Positions 39,870 to 50,028 are shown, counted from the stretch's first letter. The stretch: 64,000 bases of DNA from [Empedobacter] haloabium (GCA_008011715.2 CP136508.1:2790001-2854000); one strand, 5' to 3'. Notes: a model not told the origin generated them from the sequence alone. A program made the numbers and translations.

Positions 39870-40337
39870 ATGAAAGTTTCAGAAATCCTTCAAGTCAAAG
39901 GCAATATCCTCTACACGATCAGCCCCGACCAGCCCCTGGCGGACGCGGCCAATACGATGGCCGAGAAGGACATCGGCTCGCTGGTCGTGATGGAGTACGG
40001 CGACCTGGTGGGCATGCTGACGTTCCGCGAGGTGCTGAAGGCGCTGCACGCGAACGACGGCACGGTGGGTGGCGGCACGGTGCGCAAGCACATGGACGAT
40101 CACCCGATCACGGTCACGCCGGACACGGAAGTCAACGAGGTGCGCCGCATCATGCTGGAAAAACACGCGCGCTACCTGCCGGTGATGAATGCGAAGACGA
40201 TCCTGGGCGTGATCTCGTTCTACGACGTGGCGCGCGCGGTGCTGGAGGCGCAGAGCTTCGAGAACCGCATGCTGAAGGCGTATATCCGCGACTGGCCGGC
40301 GGAAGAGGATGAGTTCGCTGCCGCGAACCAGCGCTGA
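39870..40337 (+). CDS. Stand-alone tandem CBS-domain protein
   Basis: A 155-residue protein made of two CBS motifs (about residues 8-60 and 75-130): ADAANTMAEKDIGSLVVME with GMLTFREVL, then VNEVRRIMLEKHARYLPVM with GVISFYDVARAVLE. CBS pairs bind adenine nucleotides or related ligands and act as energy sensors. There is no catalytic domain. Start 39870 is the ATG directly before the first CBS strand. The 241-base gap upstream holds no recognised gene. Confidence 0.9.
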   Translation: MKVSEILQVKGNILYTISPDQPLADAANTMAEKDIGSLVVMEYGDLVGMLTFREVLKALHANDGTVGGGTVRKHMDDHPITVTPDTEVNEVRRIMLEKHARYLPVMNAKTILGVISFYDVARAVLEAQSFENRMLKAYIRDWPAEEDEFAAANQR

Positions 40338-40427
40338 GATCTGTGCGGTCTTGGTGCCGGCTGGGAGGCCGGCACCGCTACGCGGGCGAGGAGCGGTGCT
40401 CCTCGAAACCCCCACTGCGCTCCCCGC

Positions 40428-40504
40428 AGGGGACTGACCCCCGAAGTTCGGCATGTCGATGGATACAACAGAACTTCAGGGTCAGTCCCGTAGGGACAGA
40501 CCCC
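40428..40504. repeat. Palindromic intergenic repeat, second locus
   Basis: GGGGACTGACCCC (40429-40441) faces GGGTCAGTCCC (40479-40489) as an inverted repeat. GAAGTTC and GAACTTC extend the arms on their inner sides. TAGGGACAGACCCC follows at 40491-40504. The cores match the arms at 25234-25381. It lies between the convergent CBS and REC-EAL genes and could act as a bidirectional terminator. Confidence 0.8.
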
Positions 40505-40509
40505 AAACC

Positions 40510-42759
40510 TCAAGCGCTCTGGCGCGCCTCCCCGGCCAGCCAGCCGGCCAGATCCTCCGCCGCCATCGGCCGCGCGAACAGGAAGCCCTGCGCCAACGGG
40601 CAGCCCAGGTGGTACAGCACCTGCGCCTGCCGCTCGTCCTCGACGCCCTCGGCCACGATCGACAGGCCCAGGTTGCGGCCCAGCTGGATCACCATCTCGG
40701 CAATGCTGCTGCCGCGTGACGATCCGGTAATCTCGGTCACGAACGCGCGGTCGATCTTCAGGCGGTCGACCTGCAGGCGCTGCAGGTGCGACAAGGACGA
40801 GAAACCCGTGCCGAAATCGTCGATCGCCACCTTGACGCCGGTGCGCCGCACTTCGCCCAGCATCTCGACCAGCAGGTGCGGCTCTTCCATCGCCATCGAT
40901 TCCGTGATCTCCAGCTCCACGTACTCGGGCGGCGCGCCCGTGTCCTCCAGCGCCTGCCGCAGCATGACCAGGAACTGCGGATGGCGGAACTGCACCTGCG
41001 AGACGTTGACGGAGATCGTGAAGCCGCGGTGACCCGCGGCGCGCAGCCGCACCAGCTCGGCGCACGCGGTGCGCAGCACCCATTCGCCCAGCTCGATGAT
41101 GAGGCCCGAGTACTCGGCGATCGGGATGAAGCGGTCGGGCGAGACGAACTTGCCGTCGCGCGTGCGCCAGCGCAGCAGGGCCTCGGCGCCGACCGGGCGG
41201 CGCGTGGCCAGGTCGATCTGCGGCTGGTACATCAGGAACAGCTCGTTCTGGCTGAACGCCGTGCGCAGCGCGTGCATCATGCGCACGCGCTCGCGGATCT
41301 CGACGCCCATATTGCGCGAAAAATAGAAATGGCCGGCGCGCTGCTGCGACTTGGCGCGTTTCAGTGCGATGTCGGCGTCCTTCAGCGCGTCCGAGCCGCT
41401 GCCGTCGTGTTCGGCCAGCCGCACCAGGCCCAGTGTCGCCGACAGCTGCACGTCCTGGCCCTCGATATTGAACGGCTGCTGGAACTGCGCCAGGATATTG
41501 GCCGGGTTGACGGCCGCTTCCTCGCCCAGCACGGCGAAGATGTCGCCGCCGATGCGCGCCACCGTCAGGTGCCGGCCCAGGCTGTGCTGCAACCGGCCCG
41601 CCACGGCCGCCAGCAACTGGTCGCCGAATGCATGACCCAGCGCGTCGTTGGTCTCGGCGAAGTGGTCCAGGTCCACCAGCGACAGCACAGCGCCATCGCG
41701 CGCCGGACCGGCCAGGGTGGCGTCCAGGATCTCGACCAGGCGGGTGCGGTTCGGCAGCTTGGACAGTGTGTCGTAGAACGCCGCCTCGTGCAGGTGCGCC
41801 ACCAGCTCGACGTTGTCCAGGCCTACCGCCACATTGGCCGAGAACACGTCCAGCAGGCGCTCTTCCAGCTCGGTGGGCGCACGCGCCACGTCGAGCTGGG
41901 CGACAAAGGTGCGGCACGACTTGCCGGCGAAGTACAGCGCCACCGCATCGGCCGTGTACAGGTTGCGCCGCTCGGCCAGCGCGCGCGCGGCCAGCGGTAT
42001 CGGCAGGGCGCCGGTGGCGAACTGGCGGCCCTCGTACGACATCCAGGCGCCGGTCGCCGCCAGTACGTGCAGCTGCGGGGCGTCGCAGCCTTCCTGCGCG
42101 CACAGGAAGCCGCTGCAGTCCTGTCCCAGCAGCGCGGCCGCCTGGGCCAGCACGCCGGTGGCGAAGTTGGCCACGCCGTGCAGCGCCATCAGCTCCGTGC
42201 TGGCGTGGACGATCTGGTTCAGGCCGCGGCGGCTGTCGCTGATCTTGCGGATCTGCTCGTAGGAGCGGATCGCGGCCGTCACGGTCGTGTACAGCTTGAT
42301 GCGGGTCAGCTCGGACTTGGTCTTGTAGTCGTTGATGTCGAAGTCGCGGATCGCGTCGATCTCCGGCGCGTAGCCGGGCTGGCCGGTGCGCAGGATGATG
42401 CGCACGTCCGCCAGCTTCAAGGTCTCGCGGATGTGGCGCACCAGGTGCAGGCCGGCGTCGTCCTGCTCCATCACCACGTCGAGCAGGATCACGGCGATGT
42501 CGTGCTCGTGGCGCAGCAGCTCGCGCGCCTGCGCCGCCGAGTAGGCGTGCACGAATTCGAGCGGGCGGCCCTGCATGTCCAGGTTGCCCAGCGCGAAGGT
42601 GGTGGTCGAATGCACGTCCTCGTCGTCGTCGACGATCATCACGCGCCACACGCCGTGAGGCGCCGCCGGCGCCGGTTGCGCCGCTGGCTCGTCGAGAAAG
42701 ACCAGGTCGTCCGGGTCGTCGCGCGACGTCGGGGTCTCTGGCGTGATCGGTGGGGGCAT
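40510..42759 (-). CDS. REC-DUF3369-GGDEF(degenerate)-EAL c-di-GMP phosphodiesterase candidate
   Basis: A 749-residue cytoplasmic signalling protein. The receiver domain (about residues 38-160) has acceptor Asp94 in AVILLDVVME. DUF3369 follows (about 165-330). The GGDEF domain (about 335-490) has RIGGDIFAVL in place of GGDEF, so cyclase activity is unlikely. The EAL domain (about 500-740) keeps GAEALLRW, the Asn in VNVSQVQF, the Glu in EITES and the DDFGTGFSSL motif, so it is probably active in degrading c-di-GMP. Its partner kinase is not adjacent. Confidence 0.9.
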   Translation of the reverse strand: MPPPITPETPTSRDDPDDLVFLDEPAAQPAPAAPHGVWRVMIVDDDEDVHSTTTFALGNLDMQGRPLEFVHAYSAAQARELLRHEHDIAVILLDVVMEQDDAGLHLVRHIRETLKLADVRIILRTGQPGYAPEIDAIRDFDINDYKTKSELTRIKLYTTVTAAIRSYEQIRKISDSRRGLNQIVHASTELMALHGVANFATGVLAQAAALLGQDCSGFLCAQEGCDAPQLHVLAATGAWMSYEGRQFATGALPIPLAARALAERRNLYTADAVALYFAGKSCRTFVAQLDVARAPTELEERLLDVFSANVAVGLDNVELVAHLHEAAFYDTLSKLPNRTRLVEILDATLAGPARDGAVLSLVDLDHFAETNDALGHAFGDQLLAAVAGRLQHSLGRHLTVARIGGDIFAVLGEEAAVNPANILAQFQQPFNIEGQDVQLSATLGLVRLAEHDGSGSDALKDADIALKRAKSQQRAGHFYFSRNMGVEIRERVRMMHALRTAFSQNELFLMYQPQIDLATRRPVGAEALLRWRTRDGKFVSPDRFIPIAEYSGLIIELGEWVLRTACAELVRLRAAGHRGFTISVNVSQVQFRHPQFLVMLRQALEDTGAPPEYVELEITESMAMEEPHLLVEMLGEVRRTGVKVAIDDFGTGFSSLSHLQRLQVDRLKIDRAFVTEITGSSRGSSIAEMVIQLGRNLGLSIVAEGVEDERQAQVLYHLGCPLAQGFLFARPMAAEDLAGWLAGEARQSA

Positions 42760-42915
42760 GCGTGCTTCTCCGGATTGGTCTTGGGTAGCGCCCAGGTAGC
42801 GCTCTCTTGCCTTGTTTCCCTGTCCAAGTATATAGGGGATTGAACAACATTCGCGAGTAGTATGGTAAAAGTGGACCGATCCGGCGCGAATTCCCGTATT
42901 TCTAAGGAGAAATTG

Positions 42916-42981
42916 ATGTTTTTACGCAATACTCGCGGCGTCGCCGGGGCGGCGCTGGCAGAGAGCATGCCAAAGCGGTAA
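42916..42981 (+). CDS. Possible 21-residue small ORF upstream of aroC
   Basis: ATG at 42916 has AAGGAG 7 bases upstream and encodes 21 residues ([21 protein letters not shown]) up to TAA. aroC begins 49 bases later. It could be a leader peptide or chance. It has no run of aromatic codons, so a classical attenuation leader is not supported. Confidence 0.3.
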   Translation: MFLRNTRGVAGAALAESMPKR

Positions 42982-43030
42982 AATTGACAATTCCATTTTC
43001 GTTCACGCGTCTCGCACGTCACCCATCACT

Positions 43031-44137
43031 ATGTCCGGCAATTCCTTTGGCAAGCTGTTCACCGTTAGCACTTTTGGCGAATCCCACGGACCGGCGATCG
43101 GCTGCGTGATCGATGGCTGCCCGCCGGGCCTGCCCCTGTCGGAAGCGGACATCCAGCCGGAGCTGGACCGCCGCAAGCCGGGCACCTCGCGCCACGTGAC
43201 GCAGCGCCAGGAGCCCGATGCGGTGCAGATCCTGTCCGGCGTCTACGAAGGCGTGACGACCGGCACGCCGATCGCACTGCTGATCCGCAACGAGGACCAG
43301 CGCAGCAAGGACTACGGCAATATCGCCGACAGCTTCCGGCCCGGGCATGCCGACTATACCTACTGGCACAAGTACGGCGTGCGCGATCCGCGCGGCGGCG
43401 GGCGCTCGTCGGCACGCCTGACGGCGCCGGTGGTGGGCGCGGCCGCCATCGCGAAGAAGTGGCTGAAGGCGCAGTACGGCACCGAGTTCCTCGGTTGCAT
43501 GAGCCAGCTGGGCGAGATCGAAGTACCGTTCCAGGACTGGGCGCACGCGGCGCACAACCCGTTCTTCGCCGCCACAAGCGACGCGGCCCTGATCGCGCGC
43601 ATGGAAAGCTATATGGACGAGCTGCGCAAGGCCGGCGACTCGATCGGCGCGCGCATCGACGTCATCGCCCGCAACGTGCCGGTCGGCCTGGGCCAGCCGA
43701 TCTACGACAAGCTCGATGCCGACATCGCCTACGCGATGATGGGCATCAATGCCGTCAAGGGGATCGAGATCGGCGCGGGCTTCGAGTCGGTGGCGCAGCG
43801 CGGCTCCGAGCATGGCGACGAGCTGACGCCGCAGGGCTTCGTCGGCAACCACGCCGGGGGCATCCTGGGCGGCATCTCGACGGGGCAGGACATCACGGTC
43901 TCGATCGCGATCAAGCCGACGTCGTCGATCCGCACGCCGCGCCGCTCGATCGACAAGGACGGCAATCCCGTCACCGTCGAGACGTTCGGCCGGCACGACC
44001 CGTGCGTGGGCATCCGCGCCACGCCGATCGCCGAGGCCATGCTGGCCCTGGTGCTGATGGATCACGCACTGCAGCACCGCGCCCAGTGCGGCGACGTGCT
44101 TGTCCACACGCCGGACATCGCGCGCGCCGGGCGCTGA
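43031..44137 (+). CDS. aroC: Chorismate synthase
   Basis: Last step of the shikimate pathway: converts EPSP to chorismate using reduced FMN. It has 368 residues, the usual length. Motifs: [20 protein letters not shown] at the N terminus, a [22 protein letters not shown] stretch (starting TSRHV), [17 protein letters not shown], and [13 protein letters not shown]. It stands alone, convergent with the HDOD gene 12 bases away. Confidence 0.97.
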   Translation: MSGNSFGKLFTVSTFGESHGPAIGCVIDGCPPGLPLSEADIQPELDRRKPGTSRHVTQRQEPDAVQILSGVYEGVTTGTPIALLIRNEDQRSKDYGNIADSFRPGHADYTYWHKYGVRDPRGGGRSSARLTAPVVGAAAIAKKWLKAQYGTEFLGCMSQLGEIEVPFQDWAHAAHNPFFAATSDAALIARMESYMDELRKAGDSIGARIDVIARNVPVGLGQPIYDKLDADIAYAMMGINAVKGIEIGAGFESVAQRGSEHGDELTPQGFVGNHAGGILGGISTGQDITVSIAIKPTSSIRTPRRSIDKDGNPVTVETFGRHDPCVGIRATPIAEAMLALVLMDHALQHRAQCGDVLVHTPDIARAGR

Positions 44138-44149
44138 TCCGCACGCCGC

Positions 44150-45643
44150 TCAGGCGGCGCGGCTGGCGACCGCCTCGAACGCGTGGCGCCGCTCGACGGC
44201 GCGCATGACCAGCGCACGCAGGTCGTTGAGGAGGGTGAATTCGGTCTGCGACAGTTCGATGGGCGGGAAGGTCTCGTCCCAGTCGCCGTACAGGAAACCG
44301 GCCGGGTGGCCGTTCGAACTCAGCGGCAGGATGACGAAGCTGCGCGCTTCGGCCAGGGTGCTCTTCCACCATTGCGGCAGCTTGGCCGCGAACTTCGGAT
44401 CGCGCGCGTTCTCGATGAAGATGACACGGTCGCTGCCCAGCGCGGCGTGGAACACGTTGGGCTGGTAGCTGTCGTCGAATGCCATCAGCGGCAGGTGGTC
44501 CTTGAGCGATTCGCCGAAGCACATGCGCGCGGCATAGCGGCCTTCGCGCCGGTTGCGCACGAACGCGACGGCGCGCGAGAAGTCCAGGCCCTTGTACACC
44601 GTCTCCAGGGCGATCGACACCATCTGGCCGGGGCTGGCGCTGTCCACCATCTCGCGCATCTCGGCCAGGCCGGCCTGCAGGATCTTGTTGCCGGCGGCGC
44701 GCTGGCGCGTGCGCGCCAGTTCGCGGGCGCGCCGTTCGGCCGGTTTCGACAGCGGCGCGATCGACAGGTCCTCGACGGCCGCGGCGCGCGCCTGCGCGAT
44801 CGCATCGAGGGCGCGCTCCACGTCCAGCCCCAGCATCGGCGCGTAGATCTCCGTGACGCGCTGTACCTCGGCCGCGCCTTCGTCGTTGTCGTGCCACAGG
44901 CTATCGGCGCAGCGCCGGGCCAGCGTGGAGATGGCGGCGATCCAGTCGCCATGGTCGACCGGCGTGCCCGGTTCGGCCGGTTCCACGCTGCGCATGCCGG
45001 CCACCAGGTTCTTCGGCAGGCCCCAGCGCAGCGCGGCGGCGCGGCCGATCTCCGGCAGCGTGATGCCGAGCAGCTGCGGCGCCGCGACGTCCTCGCGGCC
45101 CGCGCCGGCGGCCTGCTGCAGGCGCGTCCAGGCTTCCGGCATGTAGAACGTCACCATCATGCGGCCCAGCGTGTGCAGCATCGAGCACACCACGGCTTCC
45201 TCGGCGTGCATGCTCTGCACGCTGCCGGCCAGCTCGCGCGCGACCAGTCCGGCCAGCACGGCTTTTTCCATCTCGATGTGCGCATGGGCCGAATCGGGCC
45301 GCAGCTCGGACAGCTCCTCGATCAGCTTCAGGCCCAGTGCCAGGTGGCCGATCGCTTCCGTGCCCAGCACGAGTACCGCCTTCGTGACGGTGCTGACGTG
45401 CTGGCCGAACGCGGAATACATGCCGCTGTTGGCGAGGCGCAGCACCTTCTGCGTCAGCACGGGGTCGGTCAGCACGGTTTCCGTCATGCTGAACTGGTGG
45501 TCGTCCTCGCCGCGCATGGCGCCCAGGATGGCGCTGATGGCCTTGGCGAAGCCGGGCATGTCGCCCTGGCGCCGGGTGCGTTCCCACAGCAGGGATAAGG
45601 TCTGTTCGCCGAGCGCCGTGCCGGCCTTGAAGTGTTCTGTCAT
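44150..45643 (-). CDS. HDOD-domain protein with C-terminal GAF-like domain
   Basis: A 497-residue signalling protein. The HDOD domain covers about residues 15-260 (LTDPVLTQKVLRLANSGMYS, then AEEAVVCSMLHTLGRMMV, where catalytic HD residues of true HD-GYP proteins are absent). A linker helix bundle and a GAF-like domain (about 335-490) follow. HDOD proteins act as scaffolds in c-di-GMP and stress signalling. The start overlaps the upstream GGDEF-EAL stop by 4 bases (ATGA), so the two are translated together and probably work together. Confidence 0.85.
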   Translation of the reverse strand: MTEHFKAGTALGEQTLSLLWERTRRQGDMPGFAKAISAILGAMRGEDDHQFSMTETVLTDPVLTQKVLRLANSGMYSAFGQHVSTVTKAVLVLGTEAIGHLALGLKLIEELSELRPDSAHAHIEMEKAVLAGLVARELAGSVQSMHAEEAVVCSMLHTLGRMMVTFYMPEAWTRLQQAAGAGREDVAAPQLLGITLPEIGRAAALRWGLPKNLVAGMRSVEPAEPGTPVDHGDWIAAISTLARRCADSLWHDNDEGAAEVQRVTEIYAPMLGLDVERALDAIAQARAAAVEDLSIAPLSKPAERRARELARTRQRAAGNKILQAGLAEMREMVDSASPGQMVSIALETVYKGLDFSRAVAFVRNRREGRYAARMCFGESLKDHLPLMAFDDSYQPNVFHAALGSDRVIFIENARDPKFAAKLPQWWKSTLAEARSFVILPLSSNGHPAGFLYGDWDETFPPIELSQTEFTLLNDLRALVMRAVERRHAFEAVASRAA

Positions 45644-47382
45644 CCTAATGCCCGCTGCGGTTGGTCCTGGCACAGGAGCGCGTAATGGCGCTCCGTCAGG
45701 GCCGCGACGGCGACGTTGGCCGCCATCGGCTTGCCCGTCAGGTAGCCTTGCACGTAGCGGCAGCCGCGCTCGCGCATGTATTGCATTTGTTCTTCCGTCT
45801 CGACGCCTTCGGCGACCACGGACAGCGACAGGTGCTTGGCCAGGTCCAGCACGGCGTTGCAGATGGCGCCGTCCTTTTGCGAGCCAGGCAGGTCGCGGAT
45901 GAAGGCGCGGTCGATCTTCAGCACGGAGATGGGGAAGTTCTTCAGGTACGCCAGCGACGAATAGCCGGTGCCGAAATCGTCGATGGCGATGCGGGCGCGC
46001 CGCTCGGCCATCTTGCCGAGGATGCTCTCGGCATGCACCGGATCGATCATCAGCGTGCCCTCGGTGATCTCCAGCACCAGCTGCTCGCCGGACAGGCCGG
46101 AATAGGCGATGGCGTCGTCCAGCACGTCGAGGAACTTGTCGTTGCGGAACTGGCGCGGGCTGATGTTGACCGAGATGTACAGCGACCGCTTGGCCGCTTC
46201 CTCGAACTGGCGCAGCTGCACGCAGGCCGCCTTCAATGCCCACGCGCCCAGCAGGTTGATCAGGCCATTGGTTTCGGCCAGCGGGATGAAGCGCGCCGGC
46301 GGCACCATGCCCAGGGTCGGGTGCTTCCAGCGCATCAGCGTCTCGAAGCCTTCGATCTCGCGCGTGCCGGCGTCGACGATGGGCTGGTAGTACAGCACGA
46401 ACTCGCCTTCGCGCACGGCCTGGAACATGGCGGCTTCCAGCGAGATGTCGTGGTCGCTGGGGCTGCTGTGGCGCGCGTTGTAGACGACGCAGCGCGCTTT
46501 GCCCGTCTCCTTGGCGCGCGACAGCGCGGTATCGGCCAGCGCCAGCAGGCGGATCTCGTCCTCCGCATGCTGCGGGTAGACCGATACGCCGACCGAGGCG
46601 CCCACGTACACCGTTTGTCCTTCGATATCGAACGGCGACTGCAACGCCGCCAGCAGGCGCCCCGTCACCAGCCGGATCTGGGCTTCGTTGAACGTGCCCG
46701 GCAGCAGCGCGACGAATTCGTCGCCGCCGACGCGGGCCAGCGTGTCGCTGTCGCGCAGCATCTTGCGCAGGCGCGTGGCGGCCATGCGCAGCACGGCGTC
46801 GCCGGCCGGGTGGCCCAGGCCGTCGTTGACCTTCTTGAAGCTGTCCAGGCCGACGGTGGCGACGGCGAAGCCCTGGCCGGTGCGGCGCGCCTGGGCGATC
46901 GTCATGCGGATGCGGTCGGACAGCAGGGCGCGGTTGGGCAGGCCGGTCAGCGCGTCGTGCGTGGCCATGTGACGCAGGCGCGCCTCGGTGGCATGTTGCG
47001 CCGTCAGGTCGCGGCCCACGACCAGCAGTTCGCCGGCGTGGCTGGAGATGCGCAGATCGAAGGGCGTCTCAGCCTCGCCGTGGCGGAATCGTACTTCGGC
47101 CCGGGCGACGTGCACGGCCACCGCTTCGGCCAGCGCGGCCTTCAGGATGGCGTGATCGGCCTCGCAGACGAGGGCGCGCAGGGGCTGGCCGGCCAGCTCG
47201 CTGCTGCCGGCCAGCGTGGTGGCGCGCCGGCTGGCGAAGCGGATCTGGCCGCGCGGGTCGGCGCGGAACACGATATCGCCCGCTTCCTCGAGCATGCCGT
47301 CGAAGGCGCTCGAGGTGGCGGTTGGCATGGCGATGGGGGTACCGGACGGCATTGGGCGGGCTCGGATCTCTGGGTCGTGCAT
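45640..47382 (-). CDS. PAS-GGDEF-EAL dual c-di-GMP enzyme candidate
   Basis: A 580-residue cytoplasmic protein. A PAS-like domain (about residues 25-130) is followed by GGDEF (about 135-300), with an intact VGGDEFVAL and the metal-binding GLDSFKKVNDGLG. The EAL domain (about 315-560) reads FETLMRW at the first motif and keeps NISPRQF, EITEG and DDFGTGYSSL, so both activities are possible. The ATG at 47382 is chosen over a TTG one codon upstream; neither has a good ribosome site. Coupled to the HDOD gene. Confidence 0.88.
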   Translation of the reverse strand: MHDPEIRARPMPSGTPIAMPTATSSAFDGMLEEAGDIVFRADPRGQIRFASRRATTLAGSSELAGQPLRALVCEADHAILKAALAEAVAVHVARAEVRFRHGEAETPFDLRISSHAGELLVVGRDLTAQHATEARLRHMATHDALTGLPNRALLSDRIRMTIAQARRTGQGFAVATVGLDSFKKVNDGLGHPAGDAVLRMAATRLRKMLRDSDTLARVGGDEFVALLPGTFNEAQIRLVTGRLLAALQSPFDIEGQTVYVGASVGVSVYPQHAEDEIRLLALADTALSRAKETGKARCVVYNARHSSPSDHDISLEAAMFQAVREGEFVLYYQPIVDAGTREIEGFETLMRWKHPTLGMVPPARFIPLAETNGLINLLGAWALKAACVQLRQFEEAAKRSLYISVNISPRQFRNDKFLDVLDDAIAYSGLSGEQLVLEITEGTLMIDPVHAESILGKMAERRARIAIDDFGTGYSSLAYLKNFPISVLKIDRAFIRDLPGSQKDGAICNAVLDLAKHLSLSVVAEGVETEEQMQYMRERGCRYVQGYLTGKPMAANVAVAALTERHYALLCQDQPQRALG

Positions 47383-47609
47383 CAAAAAGAGGCGGCTGGA
47401 ACGTTATCTGTCGAGCCGGCAACAAATGTACCACTTTGCGGACACTATTTACATGAAAAGCGGCAACATTTCGCGTGTTTTGACTGTTTTTCGTTGCGCT
47501 ACTTCAGGAAAAGTGCCTGATGGGAACTTTCTGGCCCGGTCTTGCGGCGCCCCGACCTTTCCGCTAGCCTGCAACGACAGGGCGGCAGCCCCTCACCCAA
47601 GGAGCGGCG

Positions 47610-49313
47610 GTGAACCAGTTCGACACGCACGAAATCTTCAACCAGGTGACGCCGTTCGCCGACGTCAACCTGTTCACCTGCGACCCGGCGCTGGGCGAAG
47701 CCGTGGTGCGCGAGGGCGCCGGCGCCGCGCTGCCGTCGCTGCAGGCGCTGGGCGCGCGCCTGGGACGGGCGGCCACGCTGGACCTGGCGCGCCAGGCTAA
47801 CCGCAACGAGCCGGTGCTGCACAACTTCGACCGCGCCGGCCGCCGCATCGACGAGGTGGAATTCCATCCGGCCTGGCATGCGCTGATGGCGCTGCTGATC
47901 GGGGAGGGCGCCCATGCCTCGCCTTGGGAGGAAGCCGGGCCCGGCGCGCAGGTGGCGCGGGCCGCCCGCTACCTGCTGTTCGGGCAGGTGGAGAACGGCT
48001 CGCAGTGCCCCGTCACGATGACCTATGCGAGCGTGCCGGCACTGCGCCAGTCGCCCCGGCTGGCCGCGCGCTGGCTGCCGAAGATCCTGTCGCGCGAGTA
48101 CGATCCCCGTCCGCTGCCGCTGGATGCCAAGCGCGGCGCCCTGATCGGCATGGGCATGACGGAGAAGCAGGGCGGCTCGGACGTGCGCAGCAACACCACC
48201 CGTGCGCTGCCGGTGCCGCCGGGCGAGGCCCGCGCGCTGTTCGGCGAAGACGGCGAGGACGTCTATCGGCTGGTGGGCCACAAGTGGTTCTTCTCGGCGC
48301 CGCAGTCGGATGCGCACCTGGTGCTGGCACAGACGGACGACGGCGGCAGCGCCGGCCTGTCGTGCTTCCTGGTGCCGCGCTTCCTGCCGGACGGCGGCCG
48401 CAATGGCGTGCGCGTGCAACGCCTGAAGGACAAGGTGGGCAACCGTTCCAACGCATCGTCCGAGGTGGAGTTTACCAATGCGTACGGTTGGCTGTTGGGC
48501 CAGCCGGGGCGCGGCATTCCGACGATCCTGGAGATGGGCAGCCACACGCGCCTGGACTGCGTGCTGGGCAGCGCCGGCACGATGCGTGCGGCGCTGACGC
48601 ACGCGCTGCACCACGCGCGGCGGCGCCAGGCGTTCGGCAAGCCGCTGGCGCAGCAGCCGCTGATGCGCAACGTGCTGGCCGACCTGGCGCTGGAATCGGA
48701 GGCGGCCACCGCGTTCGCGCTGCGCCTGGCCCGTTGCTTCGACCATCCGGACGATCCGGCCGAGGCGGCGCTGGCGCGCCTGTTGACGCCGGCCGGCAAG
48801 TACTGGATCTGCAAGCGCGGTCCGGCGTTCGGCGCGGAGGCGATGGAGGTGCTGGGCGGCAGCGGCTACGTCGAGGACGGCCCGTTGGGCCGCTTGTACC
48901 GGGAGCTGCCCGTCAACTCGATCTGGGAAGGTTCCGGCAACGTCATGTGCCTGGACCTGCTGCGCGCGCTGGCGAAGTCGCCCGCCGCCGGCGCGGCGCT
49001 GGCCGCGGAACTGGCGGCCGCCGGCGACGCCAATGCCGACTACGTTGCCTTTGTCGCGGCACTGAAGGTGGCGCTGGCGCAGGCGCCGGCCAGTACCGAC
49101 GGCGAGTTCGGCGCGCGCGTGCTGGCCGAACGCATCGTGCTGGCGGTGCAGGCGTCGCTGCTGCTGCGGCACGCGCCGGCCTATGTGTCGTCCGCCTTCG
49201 TCGCTTCACGCCTGGCGCGCGAGCCGGGTGGGGCGTTCGGCCGCCTGCCCGCAGGGACGGATTGCGCTGCGATCCTGGCGCGCGCGCTGCTGGAGCCGGA
49301 CGCGGCACCGTAA
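47610..49313 (+). CDS. aidB: AidB-like acyl-CoA dehydrogenase homologue
   Basis: A 567-residue FAD protein of the acyl-CoA dehydrogenase superfamily. The AidB signature GMGMTEKQGGSDVRSNTTRA is present, with SSEVEFTNAYGWLLG and MEVLGGSGYVEDGPLGRLYR further on and a C-terminal extension of about 120 residues. E. coli AidB (541 residues) binds DNA and is induced by alkylation, and it has weak isovaleryl-CoA dehydrogenase activity. The GTG start has AAGGAG 7 bases upstream. No other Ada-response gene is in the window. Confidence 0.9.
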   Translation: MNQFDTHEIFNQVTPFADVNLFTCDPALGEAVVREGAGAALPSLQALGARLGRAATLDLARQANRNEPVLHNFDRAGRRIDEVEFHPAWHALMALLIGEGAHASPWEEAGPGAQVARAARYLLFGQVENGSQCPVTMTYASVPALRQSPRLAARWLPKILSREYDPRPLPLDAKRGALIGMGMTEKQGGSDVRSNTTRALPVPPGEARALFGEDGEDVYRLVGHKWFFSAPQSDAHLVLAQTDDGGSAGLSCFLVPRFLPDGGRNGVRVQRLKDKVGNRSNASSEVEFTNAYGWLLGQPGRGIPTILEMGSHTRLDCVLGSAGTMRAALTHALHHARRRQAFGKPLAQQPLMRNVLADLALESEAATAFALRLARCFDHPDDPAEAALARLLTPAGKYWICKRGPAFGAEAMEVLGGSGYVEDGPLGRLYRELPVNSIWEGSGNVMCLDLLRALAKSPAAGAALAAELAAAGDANADYVAFVAALKVALAQAPASTDGEFGARVLAERIVLAVQASLLLRHAPAYVSSAFVASRLAREPGGAFGRLPAGTDCAAILARALLEPDAAP

Positions 49314-49377
49314 AACATGGACAGCGCTTGCCCCGGGCTGGGATAATGCATGCAATCCCGCATAACACTTGAACAAA

Positions 49378-50028
49378 ATGAAACAAGATCCGCGCTTCCC
49401 GAACCTGTTTATCACCGACCATCCGCTGATTCAGCACAAGCTGAGCCACATGCGCGACAAGGCCACGTCGACCCGCACCTTCCGCGAGCTGCTGAAGGAG
49501 ATCACGCTGCTGATGGGCTATGAGATCACGCGCGACCTGCCGCTGACCACGCGCGAGATCGAGACGCCGCTGATGACGATCGACGCGCCCGTCATCGCCG
49601 GCAAGAAGCTGGCCGTGGTGCCGATCCTGCGTGCCGGCATCGGCATGAGCGATGGACTGCTGAACCTGGTGCCGTCGGCGCGCGTGGGCCATATCGGCGT
49701 GTTCCGCGATCCGGACACGCACCAGCCGGTCGAATACCTGGTGCGCCTGCCGGACCTGGTGGACCGCATCTTCATCCTGTGCGACCCGATGGTCGCCACC
49801 GGCAATTCGGCCGTGCATGCCGTGGACGTGCTGAAGAACCGCGGCGTGAGCGACGACCAGATCATCTTCCTGGCGCTGGTGGCGGCGCCGGAAGGCATCG
49901 AGGTATTCCAGAAGTCGCACCCGAACGTGAAGATCTACTGCGCCTCGCTGGATTCGCACCTGAACGAGCATGCCTACATCGTGCCGGGCCTGGGCGACGC
50001 CGGCGACCGCATCTTCGGCACCAAGTAA
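49378..50028 (+). CDS. upp: Uracil phosphoribosyltransferase
   Basis: Salvages uracil to UMP with PRPP. It has 216 residues. The PRPP-binding motif is [18 protein letters not shown]; the uracil site near the C terminus reads [15 protein letters not shown]. The ATG at 49378 is chosen over an in-frame TTG three codons upstream. The Hpt gene follows after 2 bases. Confidence 0.96.
   Translation: MKQDPRFPNLFITDHPLIQHKLSHMRDKATSTRTFRELLKEITLLMGYEITRDLPLTTREIETPLMTIDAPVIAGKKLAVVPILRAGIGMSDGLLNLVPSARVGHIGVFRDPDTHQPVEYLVRLPDLVDRIFILCDPMVATGNSAVHAVDVLKNRGVSDDQIIFLALVAAPEGIEVFQKSHPNVKIYCASLDSHLNEHAYIVPGLGDAGDRIFGTK

Noticed and set aside
42984..42989. TTGACA as -35 of an aroC promoter
   Set aside because: No acceptable -10 hexamer at 16-18 bases, so not listed as a promoter.
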